This document shows, one piece after another, positions 1 to 12,300 of a stretch of 64,000 bases of DNA. A program made the translations under genes and the position numbers. The stretch covers positions 47,086,596 through 47,150,595 of the forward strand of contig CM050454.1 in NCBI GenBank assembly GCA_027563935.2, given 5' to 3'. Under the pieces are notes generated by a model. The model saw only the letters and a list, made by a program, of their open reading frames with translations. It did no database searches and was not told the DNA's origin. Source of the stretch: Costus lasius (taxonomy: Eukaryota > Streptophyta > Magnoliopsida > Zingiberales > Costaceae). Positions within the stretch are counted from its first letter, which is position 1, and the number at the start of each line of letters is the position of its first letter.

Positions 1-2606
1 CTTCGACAATGACAACTCAGGGTCCTCTTGTAGGTTACAACGGAGTTGAAGCGTCTCGAAGGTGAGACGATACTCCTCTACGGTGCTCGAGCCTTGGTGT
101 AGGCTACTGTACTGGTCAAGGAGACGCTGCCTATACGAAGCGGGGATGTAGTGCTCACGGAGGCGATATCGCATCTCCGCCCACTCGGTGATTGGGGGAA
201 GAGCTTGCTGGGTATTTAGGTGCTCCACGTTTTCCCAATGTAAACGTGCAGGCCCTTCAAACAAGTGTAAGTCCCCTACCACGAGGGGGCGAAACCCTAA
301 TAGGCGCATGCAGAGGTTTTAACACAGCGGAAAAGGTTTCTAGATCGATGCATGTAGTATGATCAACTTTAATTTTGTATACATGAGAGGATTCATACCA
401 TAGCCATTGCAAGGATGGCGACTTGGAAGCAAAGATGCAAGTGCTTCTTCTCCAAAGGCACCGCACACAAGATGAGAGATAGCTCCTTCTTGTTTCTCCT
501 TGTGCTAGCAAGGATCTCCAAGAGTCCTAGTCGCGTGAAGGGGATTGAGAAGATCTCTCTTGGCTTGGTCGAACTCTTCTTGGCGTCTACCCTTTTTTTT
601 ACACCCCACGATGGAGCAAGCGGCAACTTGGAAGAGGCGAGCGAGAGTGGAGAATGAAGCCACGAACGTAGAGACGTTTCTATTTTGGAACTTCCAAAAA
701 TAGCAAACTTCATGCGTTCATGCGTTATGCGTTCACTCCAAGTGAACCGAACGCTCATTCTTCTCCCTTTGAACCATGCGGTCACATATGTGAACCGGTT
801 CAAGTTGGTTTGGTTCAAAGACCAATTAACCCAAGCCTTTGGTATAAATCATTAAACCTAAAGGTTCAAGATCTAACCGTTCATCTCTTGATGCTCTTGA
901 TCTCACCGATCTAGCATCAACTCTCTCGATCGAAGCTTACCGATCTCAAGCCCTAATCAATCGAACATGATCAGACTAGATCTCACTTACAATCAGAGTT
1001 TAAATCCCTTTAAACTGAACCAAAACAATTCAGTCCACACGATCTGACATAAGTAAGCCATATCATCAAATTGTGCGACCCTAAGGGTTTCCTTTAAATG
1101 TCGGTAACGATAACTTACGTTATCACGATCAGTGAGCGGTATCTAGCAACACATCACTGTCTCCCGATATAAAGGAAAGAGTCTTCCAAGACTACACCCA
1201 AACCACAGCACAAGTGTGAACCCAAGTCACTTGACATATATGTTTCCTTTGCCACTGGATGTTCTTATTGGACAAGCGTGTCAAGCCTGTGATTCCAATA
1301 TGATGAGAATGATTAGATCAGATGAACATAGTCATCTGGGTATGGACATACACTTTCTCAATCATCTCATCCAGGGGGGCCCCATTAGAACATCACACTC
1401 CAAACTAGGAGACGGCAATCCTATATCTATCACTAGTGCCCTAACATGACTCATGCTCATTATCCAAGATAATCTATAACCATTATGTTTCAAATGATAT
1501 CGAACTACCTCAAAACAATGCCAATCATCATTTAGAAACACAAGTGATCTCAAGTCAGAGGAAATATGCCACTTGTTTGCATATAAGGATTATTCACATT
1601 GTGACAAGCAATTGAACATCCTATATAGGGTCTGTCCAGTACATCCAATGTACCCATGAGTCTACATCTTATTCCATGCTCAAAGCATCCTATAAGATTA
1701 GAACACATATTAGTCTTAATCATATCAAGGCTGTCTCATGTTCAACAAGATATCTCGACTAAGGACAATACTGCATGTCAGCCAAGCTGAACAGCATTGA
1801 GACATTATTCAGAAGTATACATATTGCAGCAGATAATGTAACAACCTGAATAACAACCATTGCCTTTATAAACATAAAGTTTATACATGATACTGATACA
1901 ATCCCAAGGCCTCAAACATTAGCCTTAAGGGCATACCCCAACAACAAGGTGCACACATACCTAACACGGGAGTGCAGCGGAAGCCCTATAAGGTCGAAGT
2001 GTGCATCAACGGACGCTACCCAGTCAAGAAACTTGGTGGGGTCAAGACCACCCTTGAAAGGCGCGGGGGTAAGTCAAATATAACGATGGAAGTTGTCGTC
2101 CGTCCGAGGACGCTCGACACGGGCTTGGGCAGGGGTATGGGGCATGGCCCAAGCATGGCCGAAACGCCCATCGGGCTGAGGACCTTGTGCGGCCCAAACA
2201 TCATCATCCTCAAGCGGGTCGTCACCGGGGATAGGATCCCTAAGGGTCTTGTACGGCCATGTGCAGCCCCATTCCTCCTCCTGGACACGTCACTGGGTGG
2301 GCGTGGCCAATGGAGGCAACTCTCTAGTGGGGGCTGGGTTTGCGGACATCGTGGGTTCACTGAAGTCGGGCTCTCATGCTCCGTGGGCCCGGGGCGACTA
2401 ACAAGGTGTTGGATTCCAGCTAAAATCTGCTGGACCATGGCATGGGTGCTCGCTTGTTGGGCGTCCACTCGTTCGGATAGCGCCTCAAGCTTTGCGTCGA
2501 TTCGCGCCTCAAGCGCAGCCATAGATCCTAGATGGGAATTAGCCCCTTCCGAAGGCTGGACCAAGTCTTGAGTTTTGGGGATGGTTTCCCGGTATTGGGA
2601 CGACAT
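1..2606 (-). pseudogene. Gypsy gag, broken by a solo LTR
   Basis: Gag is the structural protein of the virus-like particle. The N-terminal segment runs from an ATG at 2606 down to 2016 with 196 open codons. It contains a short coiled-coil-like stretch (MAALEARIDAKLEAL) and a Pro/Arg-rich linker. The gag core (FKGGLDPT..FLDWV.S.DAHFDLIGL and, at 1-265, RYRLRE....SYRQ.LLDQYSSLHQGSSTVEEY) lies in a different frame, with a stop near 2070 (YI*). The retrotransposon gag fold is recognised from the W..L..RY.P..Y...L....QG..SV.EY pattern typical of chromovirus-like gags. The core is physically split by the LTR at 266-1943. It is dead: at least one frame break, one stop and one insertion. It has no partner in the window other than the Gyp2 copy. 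Confidence 0.8.
266..1943 (-). mobile_element. Solo Cop1 LTR in Gyp1 gag
   Basis: A 1678 bp LTR begins TGTAAG and ends CCAACA, flanked by a perfect 5 bp duplication acaag (261-265 and 1944-1948). Removing it and one duplication restores the gag sequence seen at 53415-53440. It is homologous along its length to the LTRs of elements A and C and has their orientation. No primer site or polypurine tract flanks it, so it is a solo LTR left by LTR-LTR recombination. Short ORFs inside it (for example 1216-1449) recur in every Cop1 LTR as non-coding shadows. Confidence 0.95.
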
Positions 2607-2746
2607 AATTTATGACCGCGTAGTCACCATGCACAAACAAGGGGGACACGACTAAGGTAAAATTTTGAAAACACCGAAAGGATGCTGAAATATGCAATGC
2701 GATGGTGAGGGATTGTGCAAACGATAAGAATCGAACGCACAACTTC

Positions 2747-2758
2747 CTATAATACCAG
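2747..2758 (-). other. Decayed Gypsy primer binding site
   Basis: On the minus strand this reads tggtattatagg, directly inside the LTR end. The sister copy at 54219-54230 reads tggtatcagagg, which matches the 3' end of initiator Met tRNA for 11 bases. The Gyp1 copy carries substitutions and would prime poorly. Confidence 0.7.
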
Positions 2759-2761
2759 AAT

Positions 2762-4232
2762 TGAAGCAACAACTAATAGGTGAGGGGGTCCTTAAGCCGT
2801 ACTCTAGGGTTTTACACAATGCGCAATAAAAATGAGAGAGGGTCGTGAGACGAGGGAAGAGAAAACGCATCGGAAAAGTGTAGGGAATCCAGTAGAAAGC
2901 ATGACAAAACAACAACGAGTTCGATTAGGGCAACATGAATGTGAATGAAGAGAACGACACCCAACTAAAATAATGCGGCGCACTAACCTCGCAGCAATTT
3001 TAGCAAATTTCTGCAACTCACTTAGCACGTTTAAGCGTAGCTTGCATTGGGGACTGCGGTGCCTCGCGGTTTAGCTCGCGCGTCTATGAAGCTAAAAAAA
3101 ACTAAGAACAAGAGACCCGACCATGCCTCCGATGGCGGATGGCCGGGGATGAAGGATCGAAGAAAACCACAGCGAAGGAATGCAATGAAACGTAAAGAAA
3201 TAGGCGAACCTGACCCACCGAAAAGGTGGGATTTACTTCTTATAAAGCAAGGAACACAAGCTGGAAACACATTGAGTCGAGACATCGGTCACCGACTCTT
3301 ACATACTCTGAAGGCAAAGCGACTTCACCTTCCACACAAGTTGGAAGCTCTCTTGCTCACCAGGAGATCTCTACCCCTAAGAGAACAACTTCAACACACT
3401 AGCCCTACCTCCTCTTTTATAGAATAAGAGGGGTGGGAACAAACAAAATGCATAAGAGACAAGGAGCTTTAACCACCTAACAACTATTGCAGGCCACTAA
3501 AGTGGTCAAGCTGCAGCTACAAGACATAAATTAACAAACTACTATGTAAAATTCTCGAAGCTGGTAGCACAATCCTGCGTCTTCGTACAGGGCGGCTTAG
3601 ATGCGTTCAGAGCACATGGTGACAAAACAGCAGAATTTGGATGTCGCGGGCTGAGTTACCACCATGGTGGCTCGATCTTGGGCCGAGTTACTGATGAGAT
3701 TGAGCAGCCCACATGGGATTGGATCCTCACGAGGCCGGCGTGTAGCGTCGTTGGGCCGGATTACATCGGTGTGAGTGGAGAGGGGGCTAAGGACACCCAA
3801 GAAACGTTCCAGAGGCTTGCTTTGGCGTAGGGATCGCTGGATTGTTACCTTGTTGGGCTCCTCTGGATCATCATGAGGGGGAGCAACATGGTAGGGAGGG
3901 TGATGCACATCGAAATGGGATCGTCGGAGCTTGATTTGATCTTTAGAGGTGAACACAGCCTGGCCGTGATGGTGAACACGGCCGTGTTCGGAGTTGCCGA
4001 AATCCACAGAACCGGACACGGCTTGCCCGTGACCAGGAGCACGCCCGTGCTTATTTCAAGGTACTTCAGCTGAAGAGGGCACGGTGTGCGGCACGGGCAT
4101 GGCGGCAGGCGTGTCGGCGTTCGCGTCTGCGGGCGACCGTGTCACGGCCGTGACGGGGCGTACGACCTGGCCGTGTTGGGGCTTGGGGGCCTCCGATTAC
4201 GCTGAAAGTTGTGTCGTTTCTTCCTGACATCT
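2762..4232 (-). repeat. Gyp1 5' LTR
   Basis: The first 1.2 kb aligns with the Gyp2 LTR (54235-55158), including shared landmarks near 2785, 3036 and 3590. The LTR is about 1471 bp with inverted ends TGaaGc/ACATCt (TGATGT/ACATCA in consensus). The U3 part (about 3620-4229) is unusually GC-rich and holds palindromes built on CACGGCCGTG. Open frames across it (for example 3597-4019 and 3873-4073) have no recognisable domain and are treated as chance. Confidence 0.75.
3414..3421 (-). promoter_or_regulatory. TATA box of Gyp1 LTR
   Basis: The minus strand reads TATAAAAG in the context attctataaaagagg. The same motif is kept in both Gyp2 LTR copies (near 51595 and 54891), which supports its use as the LTR core promoter. 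Confidence 0.55.
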
Positions 4233-5711
4233 TGGGGGGTATTCCTAATTGTCTTCTGGGAAGTTTGGGTGACCCTCATGTGTGCCCATGAGCCTATCTG
4301 TGTTGGTTGCTCTGGTTGCTCCTGCATCACCCATAGGTATATCAAGGGAGATATACTGGATCGCCCCACCTTGAGGATTCATCTTGGTGTCACAAGATGA
4401 ATATCACAGTGATAGAGTTACGGTTGTCATTGATTTGAGGGCATTGATATCTCTATATGGTTAATGAGGCACTTTGATACAACCTAACACTTCGTCGTAA
4501 AGGGGAAGTAATAACGGTTGTCAATTGAGTGCGTCATTTGCTATATGAGAGATTCAATGTGCCAAGAGAGGATTTGCCCCTTCCTTGTGGGGAAGCTTGA
4601 TGTCCATGGTGCCCTATGTGGATGCATGACTGAAAGTGTATGATCATACCCAAATGAGAACCTAATTTAGTCATGACCATAATATTCGGATAAACAAGTG
4701 TGACACACTTATCCAATCTGGACATCAGTCAGGTAAAAGGACAAACATGTACTTATACTTTGTTACAGTTTTAGGGGATGTTGATGATGACTCTATTTTG
4801 ATGACTTGTGTAGCAATGATGTATTGCCTGTGATTATTTAGTCATCACTACCAACGTCTGAATAACCTACAGGATCGCACACCAAGACACTCGAAGTTCT
4901 CATATTGATCAGATAGCCTAGATCGAATCATTTGTTTGATTTACATCTAAGTGTGAGTCTGATGCACCTCAGATGTATTTGAATAGCAGGAGATGGTTTA
5001 TATAGAGTTTATGTATTGCTTTGACCTTGGTTGACCCCTTGGGTAACCTTGGATGACATCAATAGACAAGGTCTAGTCGATTGTCAAAAATCAGATTTTG
5101 TGACGGATTTATTCGGAGCACTTTTGTGATTGATTTTAGCGTAACTGTGGTGGCCCACAACTTAAGTCATGGGACCTGCATCCAAACTCTATAAGTAAGA
5201 CAGCATAGGCACATAAGGAGGTGTACAATAAAACCCTAGCCGCCCACTTCTACTTGTCACCTCCTGCTCCTCCTCTTGGTGGTGGCACCCGTTGGAGTGA
5301 GTGGGCAGCAAGGTAGAAGAAGTAGAAGCGTAAGTTTGAGAGGCTTCCCCTCTCGTTGGCGCATAGCATCATCTTCCTCCTCATCACTTGGCGCAATACC
5401 TTGGTGATTAGTGCAAGTTGACAACTTGTTGGCGCAAGCAAGCAAGACTCCCTTCTAGGTGTGGATCTCATCTCCCGAGGCTAGCACCAAGCGTGGACGT
5501 TCGAGAGGATTCGAGGAGTCCGTGTGTGCTTGAATGCAGAGGATGGACACTTGTGCATCTTAGTCATCGGCAACGCTCTAGAAACTGCTAAGACAAGGTA
5601 TACAACTCTTCACATCCTATGGCTTTCTCTCGTAAGTTGATCCTGACGATTCCTAGGAATTATGTTTCAAACCGTTGTTCTGCTGCATTTAAATTTTATA
5701 CGGTATGGGGA
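4233..5711 (+). repeat. Cop3-related LTR, left part (continues at 24092)
   Basis: From about 4330 this is collinear with the Cop3 LTR of element F (41030-42390 and 50052-50300). Shared blocks include gggagatatactgga, the duplicated ttggtgtcacaagatgaat region, and the terminal cgaggagtccgtgtgtg. It is split at 5711 by element B, and its last 14 bases (ending ctcaaca) resume at 24092-24105. The first roughly 250 bp of the LTR are missing where Gyp1 abuts, so Gyp1 probably inserted into this LTR. It is diverged and much older than B. No primer site follows its end, so it is a 3' or solo LTR. Confidence 0.75.
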
Positions 5712-7667
5712 TGTTGGTGTATATGCCCTAGGACCTAGTTTTGGTCAACTTATGTACTACTTGACACTAATATTTATATATCATTCTGGCATTGTCGTTA
5801 TCATTGTTTGACTACACCTGCGATTGTGTACTTACATGATAATGTCCCTGGAGACAGATTGGATCTGTGCTCGAATTATAATCCCCAGTCGATGTACCTT
5901 AGTGGATATGGGACAGCTATGGTACTTGTGAGACTGGTATGTGGGCTGGTTAGGCACGTGGTGCTAACGCAGACACATGGGTATATCATTGGGGATATAC
6001 TGGATAGACCCGCTATGAGGCTATGACTTGGTGTCATGAGTTATCCTCATAAGTGACAGGAGATGCATTGATCCCTTGACTTGAGGTCATTGATCATTCT
6101 ATATGATTAGGGACTTGCTTTGATACAACCTAACACCTTGCCGTAGCTGGGAGGTCATAACGGTTGTTATTGAGCATGTCACGACCCATATGAGAAGATC
6201 AATGGACAGACATAGGATTTGCCCCTTCCCTAAGGAAGTATGATATCCATGGAGCTCCTTTATGGTTCTATGACTGAGAGTGTATGGCCATACCCAGGTG
6301 ATAACCTGTTTTAGTCATAGCCATGTGATTGGATGAAAACAAGTGGTGACACACTTGTCCAATCGGATATCAGTTCGGCAAAGAGACTGTAATGCATCTG
6401 TACCTAGTTGCGATGATGGGGATGTCGATGTCGATATCCATTCCAATGACCTGGGTAGTAGCGATGCACTACTAGGTGCCACTCACTGCTTGTGATGACC
6501 TCTGGTCAGCACTGCCAGCATCAGAAGAACCTACAGGGTCGCACACTTTGATACTTGAGTTCTCGTATTGATCGGGAAGCCTTATGATCGAGTTATTGGA
6601 TAACTCGGATCTAATTGGGAGATTTTATCAGCGCCAATGGGCCTGATGAGATGGAAGAATGTTATTGGAGCCAAACTTCATTTTTGGCTGGTTGACCCGT
6701 ATTTGACCATGGTTGGTCACATTTGGATTAGGGTTGCATTGGATTGGATCCAAGTGCTTAATCAACCTATGCAATGATGTTTGGGCTAGCTCATTATCCA
6801 ATGAGGCCCAATAACAAGTTCTCATGAAGAGATGAGAGGCTAAAAGGGTATAATGGGGAGAAACATAAACCATTAGGCGCCTAGGGGCATAATGGGGTCA
6901 TGTTGGCGCCTTTGCTTCATTATGGAAGTAAAGGCCGCCTCCCCCTCTCTTCCTAGGATGGAATGCATGCCTCTATGGCATTGCTTGAGACGCAAGGCAA
7001 GGCCTTTGCACACAAGGAAAGGCGTGGGAACAAAAGGTAAGGTTGAATGAGAATTATGGAAATGTCTTGGAGACTTTCCTTATCTCAAACCTCCTCAACC
7101 TAGCCCTACACTTGTCATGATCCTAGCCGTTACCCTAACCGCCTCTTGCCCTATAAATATGACCCTAGTCGCCCCCTCTTGTGGGTAATCAATCCTTGAA
7201 GGCGTGAACACAAGAGGAGGGGCGAAAGGCTTGGGACAAGGGCGCATCTTCTTCCATAACCGCGAGTTTCTTCCCTTCTTCCTCTTTAGCGCAAGAGAAG
7301 GAAAGGCTTGGCGGCATTCTCCCTTCTCCTCTCTTCTTCTTCAATTGGCGCTTCTACCTTGGAGGTGGTGCAAGCATTCAAGAAGAGAACTAAGGCTTGG
7401 ATATTCTTCCCGAGGCTAGCACCGGGCGTGGGAGAAGAGAACTCAAGAGATCCGTGTGTGTGAGACTGCAGAGGGCGCACACTAGGGCGCCTACATTGGC
7501 ATCGCTCTACATTGCTCTTAAGGTATTTCCTAACTCATCGTGTCGACTCCCTTGCTTGCGATCTTCACTGGGTTTTTGGGACTGGCTTGTCGGGGACATT
7601 CTTCCGCTGCAAAAAATATATGTCCATAACTCTGAAAATTGTAAAATGTCCCCGGGGTTTCCCAACA
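5712..7667 (+). repeat. Element B 5' LTR (1956 bp)
   Basis: It starts TGTTGGTGTATATGCCC and ends TTTCCCAACA. It is followed after one base by the primer site. A TATA box at 7152-7159 divides U3 from R/U5. ORFs in it (for example 5808-6026, 7204-7419) recur with changes in all Cop2 LTRs and are not genes. Confidence 0.95.
7152..7159 (+). promoter_or_regulatory. TATA box of Cop2 LTR
   Basis: TATAAATA in the context gccCTATAAATATgaccc. The same box sits at the matching place in the 3' LTR (14389-14396) and the solo LTR (38789-38796). Transcription should start about 30 bp downstream, near 7190. Confidence 0.75.
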
Positions 7668-7668
7668 G

Positions 7669-7680
7669 TGGTATCAGAGC
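7669..7680 (+). other. Element B primer binding site (initiator Met tRNA)
   Basis: TGGTATCAGAGC, one base after the LTR, is complementary to the 3' end of plant initiator Met tRNA. This is the usual Copia primer for minus-strand cDNA. Confidence 0.93.
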
Positions 7681-9322
7681 GACTTGCAAGACTCGAACGA
7701 TGTTTTATGCTTTTCTTCCATGCTCACATGCCATATCTCTATTTTCGTAAATAGCATGATGCATGGCAATCGATTTTTCTAAAAGTAGAAAAATTAGGGT
7801 TTCTTGTTTCTATCATCCTCTCAATCTCTTTTGGATATTTGGACTATTTTTCTTGTTTGATTTAAAGATCAAAGACGCACGTAATTTTGTCAAGTAGGAC
7901 GGGCATTGTGTCTTCGGACTGGCCAAGTCTCTTGATCTGACAAAATTGCCAGCCGAAAGGATCTCTGAAATCATCATGAAAAATAAATCGCAATAAACCA
8001 AAAGACTTGTGAGAAGAAGATGAGAAAAAGAAACTGGTTTTGTGAAAAAGTAAAATTTTAGATTTTATGTTTTTCATGAGCATGTAGAATTGCATGAGTA
8101 AATACCTTGATTGTGCATGATGTTGTGATCATTAGTCAAGCCCCCCCCTTTGCATGCCTGCGATGTATCCTTGTGCGGCCTGCGTGCCATCTTTTTCATT
8201 ATAAAATTAAGAGGAAGATTAAGGGCTAGGCGCATCCTTCTTGGACCTTGATGCTCGCATCTTGTTTGATGGCGCAAGCATGCAAGGTGGCGCATGCAAG
8301 CTGGTGCTTGGTTGCGTGGTGGCGCAAAAGGTCTTGGCCCCTTGCATGGTGGCGCACCTTCCTTGGAGGAAGACCATGGCATTGGCCGAACCTATGGGGA
8401 ACTTCGAAAGTATTCCTCTACGGTTTGAGAGCTAAACCATGAGAGAAGGACCTTGGAGCCAACCTTGAAGTTCAAGCTAGGGGTCGGCTAGGCTAGGTCT
8501 AGTTTTTGAGGCTTGAGTTCTAGGACAAGAGTTGAACCTATTTCATGGCATGGATTGGTTCAATGTCTTGTATAGGATATGATCACATCATCCTTTACTG
8601 CTTTTATTATTATCTGCAGAAGCATGCCTAAAATGTTTTATCGTTATGTTATCACCATAGGATTGCATGCTTGTAATGATAGACATAAGATAAAACTGAG
8701 ATGATGAGACCTTAAACAAAAAACCCTCAATTAAAATATCAAGTCTGGTAGCCTTCTAACGCGTAGCCCTCACTAAGCTATCGATCAGTGGAGTTGTGAA
8801 TTGTTTCCCACCCTCGTGGGACACACCCACTTATCTTTAGAAAGTGCGTGGTGGCAATGGTTTCCCCAGTCCAGTTTTAACCTGGGCATGCCTTCGCAAG
8901 GAAACTCGTTGGCCCTGGGCATAACGGTTAGGAATGGACTTGACTAGAAGTTCACATGTGCTGGGCACATGGTGAAAGTCTAGAGGCATCGTTGAGAGGT
9001 AAAGGTTTCATGTTGTATCCAGCCCTCGCTGGACATGAAATGCCCAGACTGTCTCAACAAGGGGAGTTGCTTGGAGCAACCGGCCGGCGCGCCCACCTTA
9101 GGAAACATGGGTTACTTTGTGCATCTCATCCCACCCTCGTGGGACGTGAAGCCTCATGTGAAATAAGGATCCCATCTCACTAGGAAGTCTTAAACTTCCC
9201 GATTGACTTTGTGGGTTGTCAATTCGAATTTAAAATAGTGGGAGCCATGGTCATTTAAAACAAGTCCAGTTTAAATGACTCGAAGTAGTACTAATCTGCT
9301 GTTTCTTGGTTATTGTAGAACA
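7681..9322 (+). other. Element B untranslated leader with three hairpins
   Basis: About 1.64 kb lies between the primer site and the gag ATG, and no protein domain is recognisable in it. Three hairpins share a CCTC loop: 8806-8821 and 9129-9144 (TCCCAC stem) and 9018-9033 (TCCAGC stem). The changes are compensatory. The ORF at 8956-9183 covers two of these hairpins and is also present in the inverted copy at 58224-58451, but shows no domain. A long structured leader is known from BARE-1. A role in packaging or dimerisation is inference. Confidence 0.7.
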
Positions 9323-12300
9323 ATGGCTGTGAACAATGGCAGATGGTCACTGCGATCTACCCTGGAAAGGGATAAGTTGGTTGGATCCAACTTAAAGGAT
9401 TGGTATATGAACTTGAGAATTGTGCTCAAGCTCGAGAGGAAGCTATATGTCCTTGAGAAGCCAATTCCTGAACCACTTCCATGCTTGGCCTCGGCGGCTG
9501 AGAAGGATGCTTATGATAAGCATCAAGCTGATACTTCGGAGGTTGCACAATTGATGCTAACCAACATGTCGCCCGAGCTTAGAGGGCAATATGAATCTAA
9601 GAGTGCCTCTGAAATTATTTCTAATCTAAGGCAGCTCTTTGATGCATTGGTTGAGCTCAACCCTCCCAAAGTAAACATTCAGTGCGTTGAGCCCAAAGGC
9701 TTAACTAATACATTGAAAACAAAGATGGAAAGAGTCAGGAATAATAAGTGCTACTCATGTGGAGGACCACCTCACATGATAAAGGACATAGTACGACTTC
9801 AGAATGAGAAGAAGAGAGGCAAGGCTTCGTCTTCATGCTCAGGTATCTATGTTACAGAAGTCAATCTTTCTACTTCTATGTCATGGGTATTGGATACCGC
9901 ATGTGGAGCTCATATTTGTACAAATATGCAGGGGCTCAAGAAAAGTAGATCGGTGCGGCTTGGAGAGATTGACCTACGCGTTGGAAACGGGGCACAGGTT
10001 GCTGCTGTTGCTGTAGGCATTTTGACTCTCTCCTTGCCTTCTGGACTTCAATTAGAACTAGACAATTACTTTTGTGTACCTTCGCTAACAAAGAACATTG
10101 TATCCATTCCTTGCTTGGCAAGGAAAGGATTTAAATTTGAAATAAATAAGAACTCCTGTTCTTTTTCATTTGCAAATATGTTCTATGGGAAGGGTACTTT
10201 ATGCAATTGTCTGTATATCTTGGATATGGAAAGTTCTTTTTGTAACATAAGCAATAAAAGGACCAAACTGAGTGGTTCAGTTGGTGCTTTCCTATGGCAC
10301 TGTCGATTAGCTCATATAAACAAGAATCACATCCAACAACTCCATGCAAATGGATTGTTAGATTCAAGTTCCTTGGAGGAATTTGATACTTGTGAACCCT
10401 GTTTATTAGGGAAAATGACAAAGGCGCCCTTCACCAAGATTGGTGAGAGGGCAGAAGGTTTATTGGATCTCATACATACTGATGTGTGTGGACCCTTCAA
10501 TAAACAAGCCAGAGGAGGGTACAACTACTTCAATACCTTCACTGATGACTTCAGTAGGTATGGTTATGTCTACTTAATGAGACATAAATCTGAATCCTTT
10601 GAGAAATTCAAGGAGTTCAAGAATGAAGTAGAGAACCAGCTTGGAAGATTCATTAAAGCTCTTCGATCAGATCGAGGTGGAGAATACCTGAGCGGAGAGT
10701 TCTTTGACTATCTGAGAGAGTGTGGGATCATATCCCAACTCACTCCTCCTGGAACACCTCAATGGAATGGTGTGTCTGAAAGGAGAAATCGAACTTTATT
10801 GGATATGGGTCGATCCATGATGAGTCATGCAACTCTACCTTCATCATTCTGGGGGCATGCACTAGAAACAGCTTCTCTGATACTGAATAATGTTCCATCT
10901 AAGAGTGTCTCCAAAATGCCATACGAGATATGGAGTGGGAGACGCCCTAATCTCACATTTATCAGGATCTGGGGATGTGAGGCTTATGTCAAACGTCAGG
11001 ATTCTAGCAAGCTAGAACCTAGATCTGATAAGTATGTGTTTGTGGGGTATCATAAGGAAACTAAAGGATACTACTTCTATGTCCCAACCGAGAATAAAGT
11101 TTTTGTTGCTCGGGGTGCTGTCTTTCTAGAGAAAGAATCTCTTATGAAAGAAGTTAGTGAGAGGAAGTTTGACTTGGATGAGGTCCAAGTGCAAGCACAA
11201 GACAAAGAGATGGAATCTGAGCCACCTGCACCGGTTTCTAGGCAACCTGAGGCTCAGACACAGGTCCCGCATAGGTCTGGGAGAATTCGTCGTGCACCTG
11301 AAAGGTATGGGTGGCTACCGACCCAACACGATGGGATCTTCATCATTGAGGATGAACCTAGAACTTATGATGAGGCGGTCAGTGGACCGGACTCCGAGAA
11401 ATAGCTTGACGCCATGAGATCTGAGATGGATTCCATGTCGGCTAACCAAGTCTGGGATTTGGTTGAGCTGCCTGATGGGGTAAAACCCATAGGGTGTAAA
11501 TGGGTCTTCAAGAAGAAGACAGACATGGATGGCAAAATAGTTACCTATAAGGGTAGACTAGTGGCTAAAGGATTTAAACAAGTCCACGGGGTGGACTATG
11601 ATGAAACCTTCTCGCCAGTTGCCATGATTAAATCCATTTAGATTCTGCTTGCTATAGCTGCATATCATGACTATGAGATATGGCAGATGGATGTGAAAAC
11701 AGCGTTCCTTAACGGGAAGCTGACTGAGGATGTGTATATGACACAACCTGATGGCTTCATCCATCCTGCATAAGCTAATAAGGTCTGCAGGCTAAAGAGG
11801 TCCATTTATGGATTAAAGCAAGCATCTCGAAGTTGGAATCTTCGATTTGATGAGGCCGTGAGAGATTATGGCTTTATCAAAAGCGAAGATGACGCCTGTG
11901 TATACAGAAAATTCAGTGGGAGCTTGGTGATTTTTCTGGTCTTGTATGTTGATGACATACTGCTCATCGGAAACGACATCCGTAGTCTTCAAGCTGTGAA
12001 GACATGGTTGGGGAAGTGTTTCGAGATGAAAGACTTAGGGGAGGCCGCCTATATTCTAGGCGTGAGGATCTACTGGGATAGATCCAAGAGGCTCTTGGCC
12101 CTTAGTCAAAGTACTTACATTGATAAGGTACTGGAGAGGTTCTACATGGAGCAATCTAAGAAAGGATACCTTCCAGTGAGACATGGCCTTACTCTCTCAA
12201 AGAGCCAGTGTCCTACAACACATTCTGAGAGGGATGACATGAGTCGAATTCCTTATGCTTCGGCAGTAGGATCGATCATGTATGCAATGTTATGTACTAG

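Larger units (their letters stand above)
1..4232 (-). mobile_element. Gypsy-type LTR retrotransposon Gyp1, 5' part (gag and 5' LTR), interrupted
   Basis: The sequence is collinear with the Gyp2 copy at 53157-55158: gag, a Met-type primer site, then a long LTR, all on the minus strand. The element enters from the left edge, so its pol and 3' LTR are outside the window. A solo Cop1 LTR splits gag at 266-1943. The right end is placed near 4232 because the LTR family begins TGATGT and a matching inverted end (ACATCt) lies at 4227-4232, followed by sequence related to a Cop3 LTR. The exact right boundary and the target duplication cannot be confirmed, because the other side is off-window. Confidence 0.8.

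Noticed and set aside
3597..4073. Overlapping ORFs on both strands (140, 65 and 66 codons) in a GC-rich stretch
   Set aside because: They lie in the U3 of the Gyp1 LTR, overlap on opposite strands and show no domain. High GC alone explains the lack of stops.
8956..9183. 75-codon ORF in the Cop2 leader, with a conserved copy at 58224-58451
   Set aside because: The conservation is explained by the RNA hairpins it covers. There is no recognisable domain, and it is an upstream ORF at most.
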